A DNA stretch of 64,000 nucleotides from Flagellimonas olearia (GTDB lineage Bacteria > Bacteroidota > Bacteroidia > Flavobacteriales > Flavobacteriaceae), in NCBI RefSeq assembly GCF_009184425.1, contig NZ_WELG01000001.1:1425870-1489869 (forward strand), read 5' to 3'. The notes below the pieces were generated by a model that worked only from the letters and a program-made list of their open reading frames with translations, was not told the DNA's origin and did no database searches. Both the position numbers and the translations under genes were made by a program. This document shows positions 10,075 through 18,432 of the stretch, one piece after another (the first letter of the stretch is position 1; each line of letters starts with the position of its first letter).

Positions 10075-10105
10075 TTGACACCTCCCCAAATAATGATTAC
10101 CTTAG
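10075..10105 (+). promoter_or_regulatory. Candidate promoter of the superoxide dismutase gene
   Basis: TTG at 10075-10077 is followed after 20 bp by TAccTTAG at 10098-10105, seven of eight matches to the Bacteroidota TAnnTTTG element. It would start transcription about 15-20 nt before the ATG at 10129. Pattern match only. Confidence 0.4.
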
Positions 10106-10128
10106 ACTGAACCTAAAAATTCTTTCTA

Positions 10129-10716
10129 ATGAAAAAAATACCCGCAGCGGTAATTGGATTGGCATTGATGACCGTCTTTAGCTGCAAGCAAGTAAAAAAA
10201 GAAGCGGAAGAGACATCCGAAGAAATAGAGGAAACCGTTGAACAGGTGGTAGAAACCATGGAACCTACATCCATTTCCTTCAAAATGGAACCCAAAAGTG
10301 ACAGTAATGTCAGTGGTGATGTAACTTTTATGGAAGAAAACGGCACCGTGGTAATGAAAGCCACATTGTCCGGTCTCACCGAAGGGGAACACGCCATCCA
10401 CATCCATGAGAAAGCCGATTGCTCTTCGGCTGATGGAAAATCTACGGGAGGCCATTGGAACCCAACCTTCCAACCCCACGGTAAATGGGGCGCCGAAGAA
10501 GGCTACCACAAAGGTGACATTGGTAATTTTGTTGCCGATGCCGATGGTAACGCCACAGTGGATTTTGCCACTAAGGAGTGGTGCATTGGCTGTGATGATG
10601 AAACCAAGAACATTGTGGGCAAGGCAGTGATCGTACACCAAGGTGTGGATGATTTCACTTCGCAACCCAGTGGTGCTGCAGGGGCAAGGGTTTCCTGCAC
10701 CGGTATTATACAGTAA
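10129..10716 (+). CDS. Cu/Zn superoxide dismutase family lipoprotein
   Basis: This is a copper/zinc superoxide dismutase that converts superoxide to oxygen and hydrogen peroxide outside the cytoplasm. The N-terminus is a lipoprotein signal (Cys near residue 21 in VFSCKQ) followed by an acidic spacer rich in Glu. Metal ligands are intact: HIHEKADC (two Cu His), GGHWNP (bridging His), GYHKGDIGN (Zn His and Asp) and VIVHQGVDDF (Cu His). The disulfide pair is probably the Cys of KADC and that of ARVSC. It is monocistronic, with a TAnnTTTG-like promoter in front and a strong hairpin terminator behind. With two OsmC proteins and an OxyR-type regulator in the window it fits an aerobic oxidative-stress defence. 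Confidence 0.95.
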   Translation: MKKIPAAVIGLALMTVFSCKQVKKEAEETSEEIEETVEQVVETMEPTSISFKMEPKSDSNVSGDVTFMEENGTVVMKATLSGLTEGEHAIHIHEKADCSSADGKSTGGHWNPTFQPHGKWGAEEGYHKGDIGNFVADADGNATVDFATKEWCIGCDDETKNIVGKAVIVHQGVDDFTSQPSGAAGARVSCTGIIQ

Positions 10717-10719
10717 TGA

Positions 10720-10750
10720 AAAAGGGCAATCTATAGATTGCCCTTTTATT
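10720..10750 (+). terminator. Rho-independent terminator after superoxide dismutase
   Basis: A perfect 14-bp inverted repeat (10720-10733 with 10734-10747, arm AAAAGGGCAATCTA) starts 3 nt after the stop and runs into a T-rich tract. Confidence 0.9.
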
Positions 10751-10764
10751 TTTTGAACATTGAT

Positions 10765-10986
10765 ATGGAAATCACAAAAGAATACTCCAATGGGGAACTT
10801 ACTGTGGTATGGAAGCCCAAACTGTGCCAACATGCAGGGATTTGTGTGAAAATGCTGCCCCAAGTCTACAATCCCAAGGACAAACCTTGGATCAAGGCTG
10901 AAAATGCCTCAACACAGGAATTAAAAGATCAAATTGCCCAGTGTCCTTCGGGAGCACTGAGCCACTACACCCCTACCGCCCCATAA
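10765..10986 (+). CDS. YjdI-like (4Fe-4S) mono-cluster protein
   Basis: This is a 73-residue protein of the YjdI/Fer4_19 family, predicted to bind one [4Fe-4S] cluster. It begins MEITKEYSNGELTVVWKPK and has the family's cysteine pattern in CQHAGIC and CPSGAL. An upstream in-frame start near 10738 would fall inside the terminator hairpin of the previous gene, so the ATG at 10765 is preferred. The stop overlaps the start of the GNAT gene. This gene order matches yjdI-yjdJ of Escherichia coli, so the two are probably functionally linked; the role itself is unknown. Confidence 0.88.
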   Translation: MEITKEYSNGELTVVWKPKLCQHAGICVKMLPQVYNPKDKPWIKAENASTQELKDQIAQCPSGALSHYTPTAP

Positions 10987-11285
10987 TGAAACAAGAATAT
11001 CAGCTTGTGGACAACGCGGAAGCCAAACAATTTGAGTTTGATTTGGGCGATGCCATTGCCAAAATAGAATACATCCGCGCCAAGGAAAAAATCTATCTTA
11101 CCCATACCGAGGTTCCGGAATCCTATGAAGGAAAGGGTATTGGTTCCCAATTGATTCGAAAGACCTTGGAACATATCAAAGCCCATGACCTCACCCTGAT
11201 TCCCCTTTGTCCGTTTGTTGCCCTGTACCTCAGCAGGCATCCGGAATGGAAATCACTGGTCCTAAAGGGAATAAACATCGCATAG
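10986..11285 (+). CDS. YjdJ-like GNAT-fold N-acetyltransferase
   Basis: This is a 99-residue minimal GNAT-fold protein of the YjdJ/GCN5-related class. The acetyl-CoA pyrophosphate-binding signature is EGKGIGSQLI, followed by the helix LIRKTLEHIK and the family's ending IPLCPFVALYLSRHPEW. These short proteins lack the N-terminal substrate-binding half of full acetyltransferases. The ATG at 10986 overlaps the YjdI stop (TAATG), indicating translational coupling. The acceptor substrate is unknown. Confidence 0.88.
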   Translation: MKQEYQLVDNAEAKQFEFDLGDAIAKIEYIRAKEKIYLTHTEVPESYEGKGIGSQLIRKTLEHIKAHDLTLIPLCPFVALYLSRHPEWKSLVLKGINIA

Positions 11286-11357
11286 ACCATTTATATTGAC
11301 ATTCCGTCGTGAATCCATAATGGGAAAGGCTTTTTTTATATCTTTAGCTGACCCGCT

Positions 11358-11885
11358 ATGGACTTAGACAACCTCATACAAAGATTCCAGAAAAAAGATA
11401 CGGTAGCTTTTGAGGCTTTGTATGATATGTATGCGGAAAACATATGTGGAGTAATCAACGTGATTCTCAAAGATCCTGAACGATCCCAAGAGCTTTGTCA
11501 GGATGTTTTTGTGAAAATCTGGAGTAAATCGGACCAATATGACACTTCCAAAGGTCGCTTTTTTACCTGGATCCTAAACATAGCCCGCAATACGGCCATC
11601 GATGAACTGCGCTCGAAAAGCCATAAAAACCAAAAGAAAAACCTCCCAGTGGATTCTCTCGTAGGTATTCATGAAAACAGCGAAGATTTAAACGGAAAAA
11701 TAGACACTATAGGATTGCAATCCCTATTAAAGGGACTTAAGGATAAATGCATTCTTTTGATTGACCTGCTCTACTTTAAAGGGTTTACACAAAAAGAGGC
11801 TGCGAAAGAACTAAAGACACCAATAGGAACCATAAAAACACGGATTAGAAGTTGTATTTCCGAAATTCGGAAAAATATGGCATAG
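11358..11885 (+). CDS. ECF-type RNA polymerase sigma factor
   Basis: This 175-residue sigma-70 family factor of the extracytoplasmic-function group redirects RNA polymerase to a specific regulon. Region 2 spans about residues 10-80 (FEALYDMYAENICGVINVIL, then LCQDVFVKIWSK and GRFFTWILNIARNTAIDELR). Region 4 spans about 120-172 with the helix-turn-helix KGFTQKEAAKELKTPIGTIK. The gene after it, 4 nt downstream, is an RskA-like anti-sigma factor, the usual arrangement. A TAtcTTTA element at 11339-11346 could be a -7 box but has no TTG at the right distance. The target genes are unknown; the pair may be autoregulated. Confidence 0.93.
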   Translation: MDLDNLIQRFQKKDTVAFEALYDMYAENICGVINVILKDPERSQELCQDVFVKIWSKSDQYDTSKGRFFTWILNIARNTAIDELRSKSHKNQKKNLPVDSLVGIHENSEDLNGKIDTIGLQSLLKGLKDKCILLIDLLYFKGFTQKEAAKELKTPIGTIKTRIRSCISEIRKNMA

Positions 11886-11889
11886 TAAA

Positions 11890-12684
11890 ATGGATGTGAA
11901 GGAGTACATAGCATCAGGAGTTTTGGAACTCTACGTGGCAGGCGCATTGAGCCCCGAGGAAAACTTGGAGGTACAGCACTACGCCCTACAATACCCTGAG
12001 GTGAAGTCAGAGATTGAAGCTATTGAGAAGTCCATTCTAGAGCTTACCCGGACAACCTCGCCCAAACTATCCAAAGACAGTTTTAAGACCGTCCGCGCCC
12101 AATTGGACGACGTCATCCAATTCAAGCCTGAAGCCTCGGAAAGGAAAACTCCTTGGGGCAATTATGTGGGTTGGGCAGCTTCCATATTGCTTGCAGCTGG
12201 CCTTATTGGTGTTTACCTGCAGAACAACCAGCTTAAAACCGAGATAGAGATCACCAATCAGGAAAAGGAAAATCTGGAACAAATTCTATCCACCACCCAG
12301 GAAAAGGTTATTGACAAGGAAGCGCTTTTACAACAACTTCGGGATAAGAATGTCACTGTGGTGGCGCTAGGCGGACAGGCTGTATCTCCAGATTCGTATG
12401 CCAAGGCCTATTGGAACAGGGAAGAGAGTAAGGTCATCATTGATGCCCAAGGGCTTCCTGAACCCCCACCGGGCTATGCCTATCAAGTTTGGTCCTTGAA
12501 ACTGACCCCGCTCACCCCCACCAGCATTGGTCTTCTAGAAGATTTTGCCACGGATGACAGTAAATTGTTCGCGTTGTCCAATCCCAATGAATCCGAAGCT
12601 TTTGGTATTACCTTGGAGCCCGAAGGCGGTAGCGAAACCCCTACTTTGGAACAACTTTATACCTTGGGTGCTGTAGGGCCCTAA
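11890..12684 (+). CDS. Anti-sigma factor, RskA-like
   Basis: This 264-residue membrane protein should bind and hold the ECF sigma factor encoded just upstream. The cytoplasmic N-terminal region (about 1-85, LELYVAGALSPEENLEVQHY) is the sigma-binding anti-sigma domain. One transmembrane helix follows (WAASILLAAGLIGVYL, about 94-110), then a coiled-coil stretch and an extracytoplasmic RskA C-terminal domain with the typical PPPGYAYQVWSL segment. Release is expected to need loss or proteolysis of the anti-sigma factor; no sensor ligand is visible. Confidence 0.92.
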   Translation: MDVKEYIASGVLELYVAGALSPEENLEVQHYALQYPEVKSEIEAIEKSILELTRTTSPKLSKDSFKTVRAQLDDVIQFKPEASERKTPWGNYVGWAASILLAAGLIGVYLQNNQLKTEIEITNQEKENLEQILSTTQEKVIDKEALLQQLRDKNVTVVALGGQAVSPDSYAKAYWNREESKVIIDAQGLPEPPPGYAYQVWSLKLTPLTPTSIGLLEDFATDDSKLFALSNPNESEAFGITLEPEGGSETPTLEQLYTLGAVGP

Positions 12685-12706
12685 ATTCACTCTTTATATT
12701 TTTTAC

Positions 12707-12749
12707 GTTACCGGTTACTTATTTTTTATATATTTACGTAACTAGTTAC
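12707..12749 (+). promoter_or_regulatory. Candidate MarR operator pair overlapping a promoter
   Basis: Two GTTAC-type sites lie 31 bp apart, about three helical turns: GTTACCGGTTAC at 12707-12718 and the perfect palindrome GTAACTAGTTAC at 12738-12749. Between them is TAtaTTTA (12729-12736), a plausible -7 element. The second site ends 7 nt before the MarR-GNAT start, so binding would block transcription. The arrangement suggests autorepression by the downstream MarR protein; pattern-based. Confidence 0.55.
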
Positions 12750-12755
12750 ACTTTT

Positions 12756-13751
12756 ATGATGACCAATGACTTTCTCCAAGAAATAGCACATTTAGGTTTT
12801 ACAGCTCGTATAAAGCGGTTGAACGAAAAGATTGTATCCAGCACCCTGGACCACTATTCCCGATTGGGATTACCTATTGAACCCAATTGGCACGTTGTCT
12901 TTTTATTGCTGAAAGAAAACGGAAGGCTCACAGTTACCGAAATGGCCAGTGCCTTGGGTTTTTCCCATCCTGCTATCATCAAGATTGTCAAAAAGATGAA
13001 GACCAAAGGGTATCTAGAGAGTCAAAAGGACTCCAATGATGGGCGCAAAACCTTTATCTATCTGTCCCAAAAAGGAGAGCGGGCTTTAAGTTCCCTTGAA
13101 GTGGAGTGGCATCGTATCCAACAGGTACTCAAGGAATTTGTAAACCCTGATTTTTTGGAGGGATTACGCCAACTGGAACAGGAATTTGACTCCAAAGGAT
13201 TCCAAGAACGCTATCAGCAACGCTTTGGCCACAAAGGCTTTTACATCCGCACGGCGAAGTCCATGGAATTTGAAGCCATAGGTAGATTGATGGTGGATGT
13301 CTACTCAGGTCTTGAAGGATTCCCTAAGGCAGACAATCAGCCCGAATACTATGAAACCTTGGCCAACATAGGTGATTTTACCCAAAAATCCGGCGTTGAA
13401 CTTTTGGTTGCTGTTTCGTCTGATGAAAAGGTTTTGGGAGCGGTCCTTTATTTTGAGCATATGGAACATTATGGTGCCGGGGGTATAGCAAAACAAGAAA
13501 AAAATGCTTCAGGGTTCCGTTTGTTGGCCGTTGACCTGGCAACCAGAGGAATGGGCATAGGGAAAGCCTTAAGTGAAGCTTGTATTGAAAGGGCGAAAAC
13601 CCGCGGACATCTCAATGTCATCATACACAGCACCTCGTTCATGAAAGTCGCCTGGAAAATGTATGAAAAATTAGGTTTTGTTCCCTATCCAGAGTTGGAT
13701 TTTAAACAAGGGAAACTCCAAGTCTATGGATTTCGCTTGCCTTTGGGGTAA
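12756..13751 (+). CDS. MarR-family regulator fused to GNAT acetyltransferase
   Basis: This is a 331-residue two-domain protein. Residues about 1-150 form a MarR winged helix (LTVTEMASALGFSHPAIIKI recognition region, then DGRKTFIYLSQKG wing). Residues about 165-331 form a GNAT domain with the acetyl-CoA loop ATRGMGIGKAL and C-terminal FMKVAWKMYEKLGF. The fusion is a recognised family in bacteria, and the GNAT half is thought to act on small molecules or on regulation. ATG codons occur at 12756 and 12759. The upstream palindromes suggest it regulates its own gene. It is separated from the convergent barrel protein by a bidirectional hairpin. Confidence 0.92.
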   Translation: MMTNDFLQEIAHLGFTARIKRLNEKIVSSTLDHYSRLGLPIEPNWHVVFLLLKENGRLTVTEMASALGFSHPAIIKIVKKMKTKGYLESQKDSNDGRKTFIYLSQKGERALSSLEVEWHRIQQVLKEFVNPDFLEGLRQLEQEFDSKGFQERYQQRFGHKGFYIRTAKSMEFEAIGRLMVDVYSGLEGFPKADNQPEYYETLANIGDFTQKSGVELLVAVSSDEKVLGAVLYFEHMEHYGAGGIAKQEKNASGFRLLAVDLATRGMGIGKALSEACIERAKTRGHLNVIIHSTSFMKVAWKMYEKLGFVPYPELDFKQGKLQVYGFRLPLG

Positions 13752-13785
13752 CCTGTTCTACCCATTATTTCCAGGTTTATAATAT

Positions 13786-13820
13786 TGAAGGGCGTTCTGG
13801 AATTTCCAGAACGCCCTTCA
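13786..13820. terminator. Bidirectional terminator hairpin
   Basis: A perfect 17-bp inverted repeat with a single-base loop (arms 13786-13802 and 13804-13820, core GGGCGTTCTGGAA) lies between two convergent genes. There is no long T run, so efficiency is uncertain. Confidence 0.7.
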
Positions 13821-13847
13821 GAGGATTGGTTAGTATTGAAATATCAC

Positions 13848-14498
13848 CTACAGTTTTACACCTACCCCGAATCCAAATATCCATGGGTTGATATCCACAT
13901 CAGCCACCACAGTAGCTCCCAATGCCGTAGTGGCATTAACGGTGGCATCTGTATTCAGAAACAGTTTTTTCACATCCACATTTAAAAACCATTTGTCATT
14001 GAGCATAAAGTCGAATCCTCCTTGCAATGCATATCCCACGGCGGTATCGTAATCCACATCATCGGCCACAGGTCCCTCATCCACTCCATAAAAGAGGGTA
14101 AGGTTCAATCCAGCTCCCACATAGGGCACAAAATCACCACCGGTAAAATGGTACTGACCGGTCAAGGTGGGAGGAAGCAGCCACACATGTCCCAAATCAA
14201 TATCCCCAACTAAGGTCCCAACAGCTTCCACATCATGTTTTGTGGTGGCCAAAATCAATTCCAAAGACCAATTTTCATCGAAAAAGTAAGAGATGTCCAA
14301 CTCCGGTACAAACGCAGTGGAAATGGATGCATCCCCACCAATGGCTTCTATATCCGCACTTTCATCTGGCGTCACCACGATTCCTCGAAGTCGGAACTGC
14401 CATGGACTACCACCGTCACTCGACGAAGCATCCTGCGCTGTTCCCATGTTGATGAATCCCATTAACGCCATCGCTGCAAAAAGTACTGTTCTTCTCAT
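13848..14498 (-). CDS. OmpW-family outer membrane protein
   Basis: This 216-residue small outer-membrane beta-barrel has a signal peptide (MRRTVLFAAMALMGFINMGTAQ) and the OmpW pattern: WQFRLRGIVV as first strand, PELDISYFFDENWSLELIL, a LPPTLTGQYHF segment, FVPYVGAGLNLTLF and a terminal strand ending FGFGVGVKL. OmpW proteins form narrow hydrophobic channels. The gene is monocistronic between a hairpin terminator and the region upstream of corA. Confidence 0.9.
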   Translation of the reverse strand: MRRTVLFAAMALMGFINMGTAQDASSSDGGSPWQFRLRGIVVTPDESADIEAIGGDASISTAFVPELDISYFFDENWSLELILATTKHDVEAVGTLVGDIDLGHVWLLPPTLTGQYHFTGGDFVPYVGAGLNLTLFYGVDEGPVADDVDYDTAVGYALQGGFDFMLNDKWFLNVDVKKLFLNTDATVNATTALGATVVADVDINPWIFGFGVGVKL

Positions 14499-14648
14499 TT
14501 TTTTGAATTTTAAGATGAGACAAAGCTACAATGCGATACATGCAGGAAATATGACGTTTATCATTGGAAAATAAACGTTCACGCCATGTCTTGGACGACA
14601 TTCAATTAAACAAAAGTCAATGGGCCATCTAAAAACCGGAATGGTGTC

Positions 14649-15629
14649 TTAAAACCACTTTTTTCGTTTAAAGATGAGTATGGAAATGAGGGTAACGACC
14701 AGCATGAGCCCTAAAAGGATAAAATAGCCGTACGGCCACTTGAGTTCCGGGATGTTCTCAAAGTTCATCCCATAGATTCCCGCCAAAAAAGTAAGGGGAA
14801 TAAATATTACGGAAAAGATGGTCAAGGTCTTCATGACCTCATTGAGGCGATGGCCTTGAATACTGAAAAATAGGTTGATTTGGCTTTCCAACTCCTGGGT
14901 ATCGGAATCAACATCATTGGCCAAGCCGTTGATCTGCTCCCTGAGCTCACTGAAATATTTGGTATGGAACCCCTTTACCTGTACCCTTTCCAGTCGGGTT
15001 ACAATGTCCCTCAGGCCATGTGATGCTTTCCGAAAGTGCTGGATCATAGCCTTTTTTTGTTCCACTTCGAACATAAACTCCGGTGTGGGTTCCATTTTGG
15101 TGGCACGGTCCAGCATGTTTTCCATCAAAACCATTTCCTCATACTTTTCCTTATAGTTGGAAATCAAGGTCTCCAGGATAAAAAACAGGAGGTAATCGGC
15201 CCTCTTTTTTCGTATGATTCCCTTATTATCGAATATCCGTGCCCGTATCCAATCAAAATGATCCCCCCATTTTTCCTGTATGCACCACACAAAATCCTTG
15301 GCCACCACAAAAAACATCTGTTCCGACTCCAAGCTTTGGTCTTCCGTCTTTATGATTCGGGCAGCAATAAAAAGCTGTTCTTCCAATTCTATGACTTTAT
15401 TGCCAAAGTTCTGGTTGAGCAATAACCGAAGGAGAAAATCGTCCAACTCGTTGTGGAGCACCATCTTCCTAAACTCTTCCGTATAGCCCAGACCATAGGT
15501 ATTCACCCAAGTAATACTCTTGTCATTTTTGGACAATTGCGCATCTTCATCCATGGAAAATTTCCGATTGTAGTAATCCTCAAGGGAATAGTTGATGACC
15601 CAGGTATTATTTTCGAAATCTGTAACCAT
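14649..15629 (-). CDS. corA: CorA family divalent cation transporter
   Basis: This is a 326-residue magnesium/cobalt transporter of the CorA family, acting as a homopentamer in the inner membrane. The long N-terminal cytoplasmic funnel is followed by the pore helix and the signature YGMNF, then the periplasmic loop ENIPELKWPYGY and a second transmembrane helix ending in a basic tail (FKRKKWF). Length and topology are normal. A TAaaTTTG motif on this strand at 15687-15680 might be a -7 element, but no matching TTG was seen. It is divergent from the MscS gene. Confidence 0.94.
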   Translation of the reverse strand: MVTDFENNTWVINYSLEDYYNRKFSMDEDAQLSKNDKSITWVNTYGLGYTEEFRKMVLHNELDDFLLRLLLNQNFGNKVIELEEQLFIAARIIKTEDQSLESEQMFFVVAKDFVWCIQEKWGDHFDWIRARIFDNKGIIRKKRADYLLFFILETLISNYKEKYEEMVLMENMLDRATKMEPTPEFMFEVEQKKAMIQHFRKASHGLRDIVTRLERVQVKGFHTKYFSELREQINGLANDVDSDTQELESQINLFFSIQGHRLNEVMKTLTIFSVIFIPLTFLAGIYGMNFENIPELKWPYGYFILLGLMLVVTLISILIFKRKKWF

Positions 15630-15700
15630 TATTGTAAAAGTAAAACGGGTTATTCGTAGTTTAGAGCAATAAGTTAACCCAAATTTAGCAAGATTGGATC

Positions 15701-16243
15701 ATGGTGGGCGTAATGTCTTTTAAAACCGAAATTTTAGTCACAGGAATTTTACTGGTTGTTGTATTTGTTTTAAACTCTTTGACCAAAAGGGCCATACGGA
15801 GATTTGGCAGGACCAGTGCCATTGATATGAACAACAGAAAGATCATCTTTTATCTCAGTAATCTTTTCTTCTATGGCTTTGCCCTTGTTGGAATTTCACT
15901 GATTTGGGGAATGAATTTGAAGGATTTCTCCCTTTTTCTTTCCTCAACCCTGGCCATATTGGGGGTAGGTTTTGTGGCGCAATGGTCCATCCTTTCCAAT
16001 TTAACCGCCAGTGTGATACTGTTTTTTAGCCATCCCTTGCGTTTGGGGGACAGAATCAGGGTATTGGACAAGGATTTTGATTGGACCGGAAAAGTGGAGG
16101 ATATCAGCGGTTTTTACCTTTTTATGCGAACAGATGATGGTAGAAGGATAACCATCCCTACCAATTTGGTGATTCAGAAAGGTATTGAGATCCTGAAAAA
16201 CGAAGAAGAAGATACCGATGAAGAGGAATTCATTGAAAATTGA
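15701..16243 (+). CDS. Small MscS-type mechanosensitive channel protein
   Basis: This is a 180-residue protein of the MscS family, which opens under membrane tension to release solutes. About three hydrophobic segments (residues 8-25, 47-67, 72-110) precede the MscS beta-domain, seen as PLRLGDRIRVLDKDFDWTG and IPTNLVIQKG. It is shorter than E. coli MscS (about 286 residues) and lacks most of the C-terminal alpha/beta domain, ending in an acidic tail. The start could also be the second ATG at 15713. It is divergent from corA. Confidence 0.88.
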   Translation: MVGVMSFKTEILVTGILLVVVFVLNSLTKRAIRRFGRTSAIDMNNRKIIFYLSNLFFYGFALVGISLIWGMNLKDFSLFLSSTLAILGVGFVAQWSILSNLTASVILFFSHPLRLGDRIRVLDKDFDWTGKVEDISGFYLFMRTDDGRRITIPTNLVIQKGIEILKNEEEDTDEEEFIEN

Positions 16244-16330
16244 TAGGATGCGCCATAAAGGATTCATGACGCATCCAAACAACAACCAAGTAGCAACCCA
16301 AAAACCACTACTTTGCCTTCAATTTCCTGC

Positions 16331-17614
16331 CTATAAACTCAATATGTGATGTTCCTTTACCGGACCCAATTCGTATAGGGCCCCCGTTAGTTCCTGCTTC
16401 AGTTCTTGGACCTTTTTATTCTCGCCGTTGGCCTTATAGACTTCAGCTGCTTGACTGAGCGTGGATGGTTCATAGGTTTTTCCCTCAATATGGGTCTTTA
16501 CCAGTTGTAGGGCTTTTTCCTTTTCCCCCTTTTTTAGATAACTATAGGCCAAAAGACCATACGTTTCAGGGGTAGACCTGTTTTTCACCTCCCGTTTTGC
16601 CAACTTCAAGGCTTTTTCGGTAACATCTATAGCAATGAGAAAATCCACGTTATGGGCATTGTACATCTCTCCATAATCCACATTCCCCACCTTTTTATGG
16701 AAATTATCCAGAGCTTGCAATTTTAAGGACTCATTACCCATAAATTCAGCGATTTCCGCTTTGAGCAAATCGTATTCCAGTGATTGGTGTTTATGCATGA
16801 TGCTATCCATAATGCGCAAGGCCTCTTCTCCATTTCGTTCATGGGAATACACGATCCAGGCAATCCCTTTTTTGGCATAAGCATTTTGCGGATCTATCTC
16901 CAATGCTTTTAGATAGAGTTTGTATGAATTTTCAATACGACCTGCATGTCCATAAAAGTCTGCCAAATTGGTAGTGGACCATAGTAAAAGGTCCCTGTTG
17001 TTGGACATTTTTGCCCTATCATATGCCTTTTCCATAAACCGAATGGCCGTATCCAAGTCACCTTTATGATCATTCCATTTGGCCAACCGGATCAGGTATC
17101 CAAAATCCGACATGTTCTGGATACTGTCCAAATACGCATGGGCCTCTTCGTAATTGCCGAGTTCCATTTGCACATCGAACAAGAGAGCCTGCGTGGCATT
17201 GACCCCACTTCCTTGCTTTCGTGCCGATCGGGCCAATTCCAAAGCTTCCCTGAACCTATGCTGGGAGATATAATTTCTCGCCAAGGCCCTCATATACCCT
17301 GCCTTTCCCAATGCGGCCGCTTCCAATGCCTTTTCCAAGGAGCGTTCTGCCATCTTTAGGTATTTGATATCCCCGGTCCCTTGAAAGAACCGGTTGTATT
17401 CACTGGCCACATTGGCCAGTCCCATCGTTTGCAGACTATCCTGTTTTATCTTGGAATCCCATAGCTGGAAATATTTTGAGGTGGTCTTTACGGGGTTGGA
17501 CGCCAAATAACGGTTATAGTCCTTTTTATCGGTCTTGAATACCCTTTCTTCTTCCTTACATGAAAACAATAGTACTGTGATCAAAAGGATGAGTTTAATT
17601 TTTGTTGCTTCCAT
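16331..17614 (-). CDS. Tetratricopeptide-repeat lipoprotein
   Basis: This lipoprotein of about 427 residues has a signal ending in lipobox LLFSC (MEATKIKLILLITVLLFSC), followed by multiple TPR units (for example GYMRALARNYISQHRFREAL, LAKWNDHKGDLDTAIRFMEK and LYLKALEIDPQNAYAKKGIA). TPRs mediate protein-protein contacts. The open frame continues upstream to 17737, but that part overlaps the DUF4331 gene and lacks a signal sequence, so the ATG at 17614 is preferred. It is last in an operon with two DUF4331 proteins, 67 nt after the second. Function beyond scaffold is unknown. Confidence 0.85.
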   Translation of the reverse strand: MEATKIKLILLITVLLFSCKEEERVFKTDKKDYNRYLASNPVKTTSKYFQLWDSKIKQDSLQTMGLANVASEYNRFFQGTGDIKYLKMAERSLEKALEAAALGKAGYMRALARNYISQHRFREALELARSARKQGSGVNATQALLFDVQMELGNYEEAHAYLDSIQNMSDFGYLIRLAKWNDHKGDLDTAIRFMEKAYDRAKMSNNRDLLLWSTTNLADFYGHAGRIENSYKLYLKALEIDPQNAYAKKGIAWIVYSHERNGEEALRIMDSIMHKHQSLEYDLLKAEIAEFMGNESLKLQALDNFHKKVGNVDYGEMYNAHNVDFLIAIDVTEKALKLAKREVKNRSTPETYGLLAYSYLKKGEKEKALQLVKTHIEGKTYEPSTLSQAAEVYKANGENKKVQELKQELTGALYELGPVKEHHILSL

Positions 17615-17681
17615 AATCTTGTTGTTGTTTTTATAAAAAGGGAGAGGACGAATCCTCCCCCCCCTTTCCCTTTCATAGCGA

Positions 17682-18419
17682 TTACTCGGGATCTCCCAAG
17701 TAAGGGAAACTTGTTGAAATATCTGCGGTAAGCGCAACCCCGTCCGAAGTCAATCTAGGCAAGTCTGCCATTCCATCATCATCCAAATCCTGACCACTGA
17801 AACGGTCTCCTTCCATTCCTCCAAAGAAAAGAATGAGGGACACATCTATAATGTCATCATTGGGGTGTCTGCCCGTCAAGGCCACTTCATCACCATCCGG
17901 CACCAAAATGCGACCGTCATTATCAAAATCGGTTCCTGGGTTAAAATAGGTTGTGGGCAAATCAGGGGCCACTTCCAGAACATCTGCCGCCAAAACGGTG
18001 GTCAAGGTGGCCGCATCCAATCCCAAAATATTGTTCTCGTAGTCCACATCAGCAGGGTCCAGCCCCAACTTTATGGCATACACATCATGGTATTGTTCCA
18101 ACCTTGCTTGAAAACCGGCTTGAAAAGTTGTGGACATTTCTGAAGGAATTGTGGTATTGTGCGCATCTTTTACGCTGGGTTCCCCTTCCATGTCAAAACT
18201 TAAAGTGGTATTGATGCCGGGGCGCCCTATGTGGTCCACTTGGGCATAGGTTCCCGAAAAATCGGTTCCCATCATATCATCGTCATCATTCATCATCATA
18301 TCGTCATCCATACCCATTTGATATGGGGCCTCATCATCATTGCTGCATCCAATGACCAATCCTAGGGTCAATATCAGTGCTGCGAAATATATTGCTTGTT
18401 TTCGTATCATCTTTTTCAA
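17682..18419 (-). CDS. DUF4331 family lipoprotein
   Basis: This 245-residue lipoprotein (lipobox VIGC near residue 25) carries an acidic Met/Asp-rich linker directly after the signal (MDDDMMMNDDDDMM) and then a DUF4331-like region including GRHPNDDIIDVSLILFFGG. DUF4331 proteins are surface or periplasmic proteins of unknown function. It follows the other DUF4331 gene by 13 nt, so the two are one transcription unit. The acidic linker could bind divalent cations; that is speculation. Confidence 0.82.
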   Translation of the reverse strand: MKKMIRKQAIYFAALILTLGLVIGCSNDDEAPYQMGMDDDMMMNDDDDMMGTDFSGTYAQVDHIGRPGINTTLSFDMEGEPSVKDAHNTTIPSEMSTTFQAGFQARLEQYHDVYAIKLGLDPADVDYENNILGLDAATLTTVLAADVLEVAPDLPTTYFNPGTDFDNDGRILVPDGDEVALTGRHPNDDIIDVSLILFFGGMEGDRFSGQDLDDDGMADLPRLTSDGVALTADISTSFPYLGDPE

Positions 18420-18432
18420 TGTTTTAAGTTGC

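Noticed and set aside
10126-10863. 245-codon open frame on the minus strand over the superoxide dismutase gene
   Set aside because: It is antisense to an intact, motif-complete gene and crosses its terminator; no family resemblance.
11339-11346. TAtcTTTA before the ECF sigma gene as a housekeeping promoter
   Set aside because: No -33 TTG at a fitting distance; the pair may be transcribed from a sigma-specific promoter that I cannot recognise.
15680-15687. TAaaTTTG on the minus strand before corA as a promoter
   Set aside because: No TTG at 17-23 bp upstream, so only half of the signal is present.
17615-17737. Longer N-terminus for the TPR lipoprotein
   Set aside because: The extra residues are charged, overlap the upstream gene and precede a proper lipoprotein signal.
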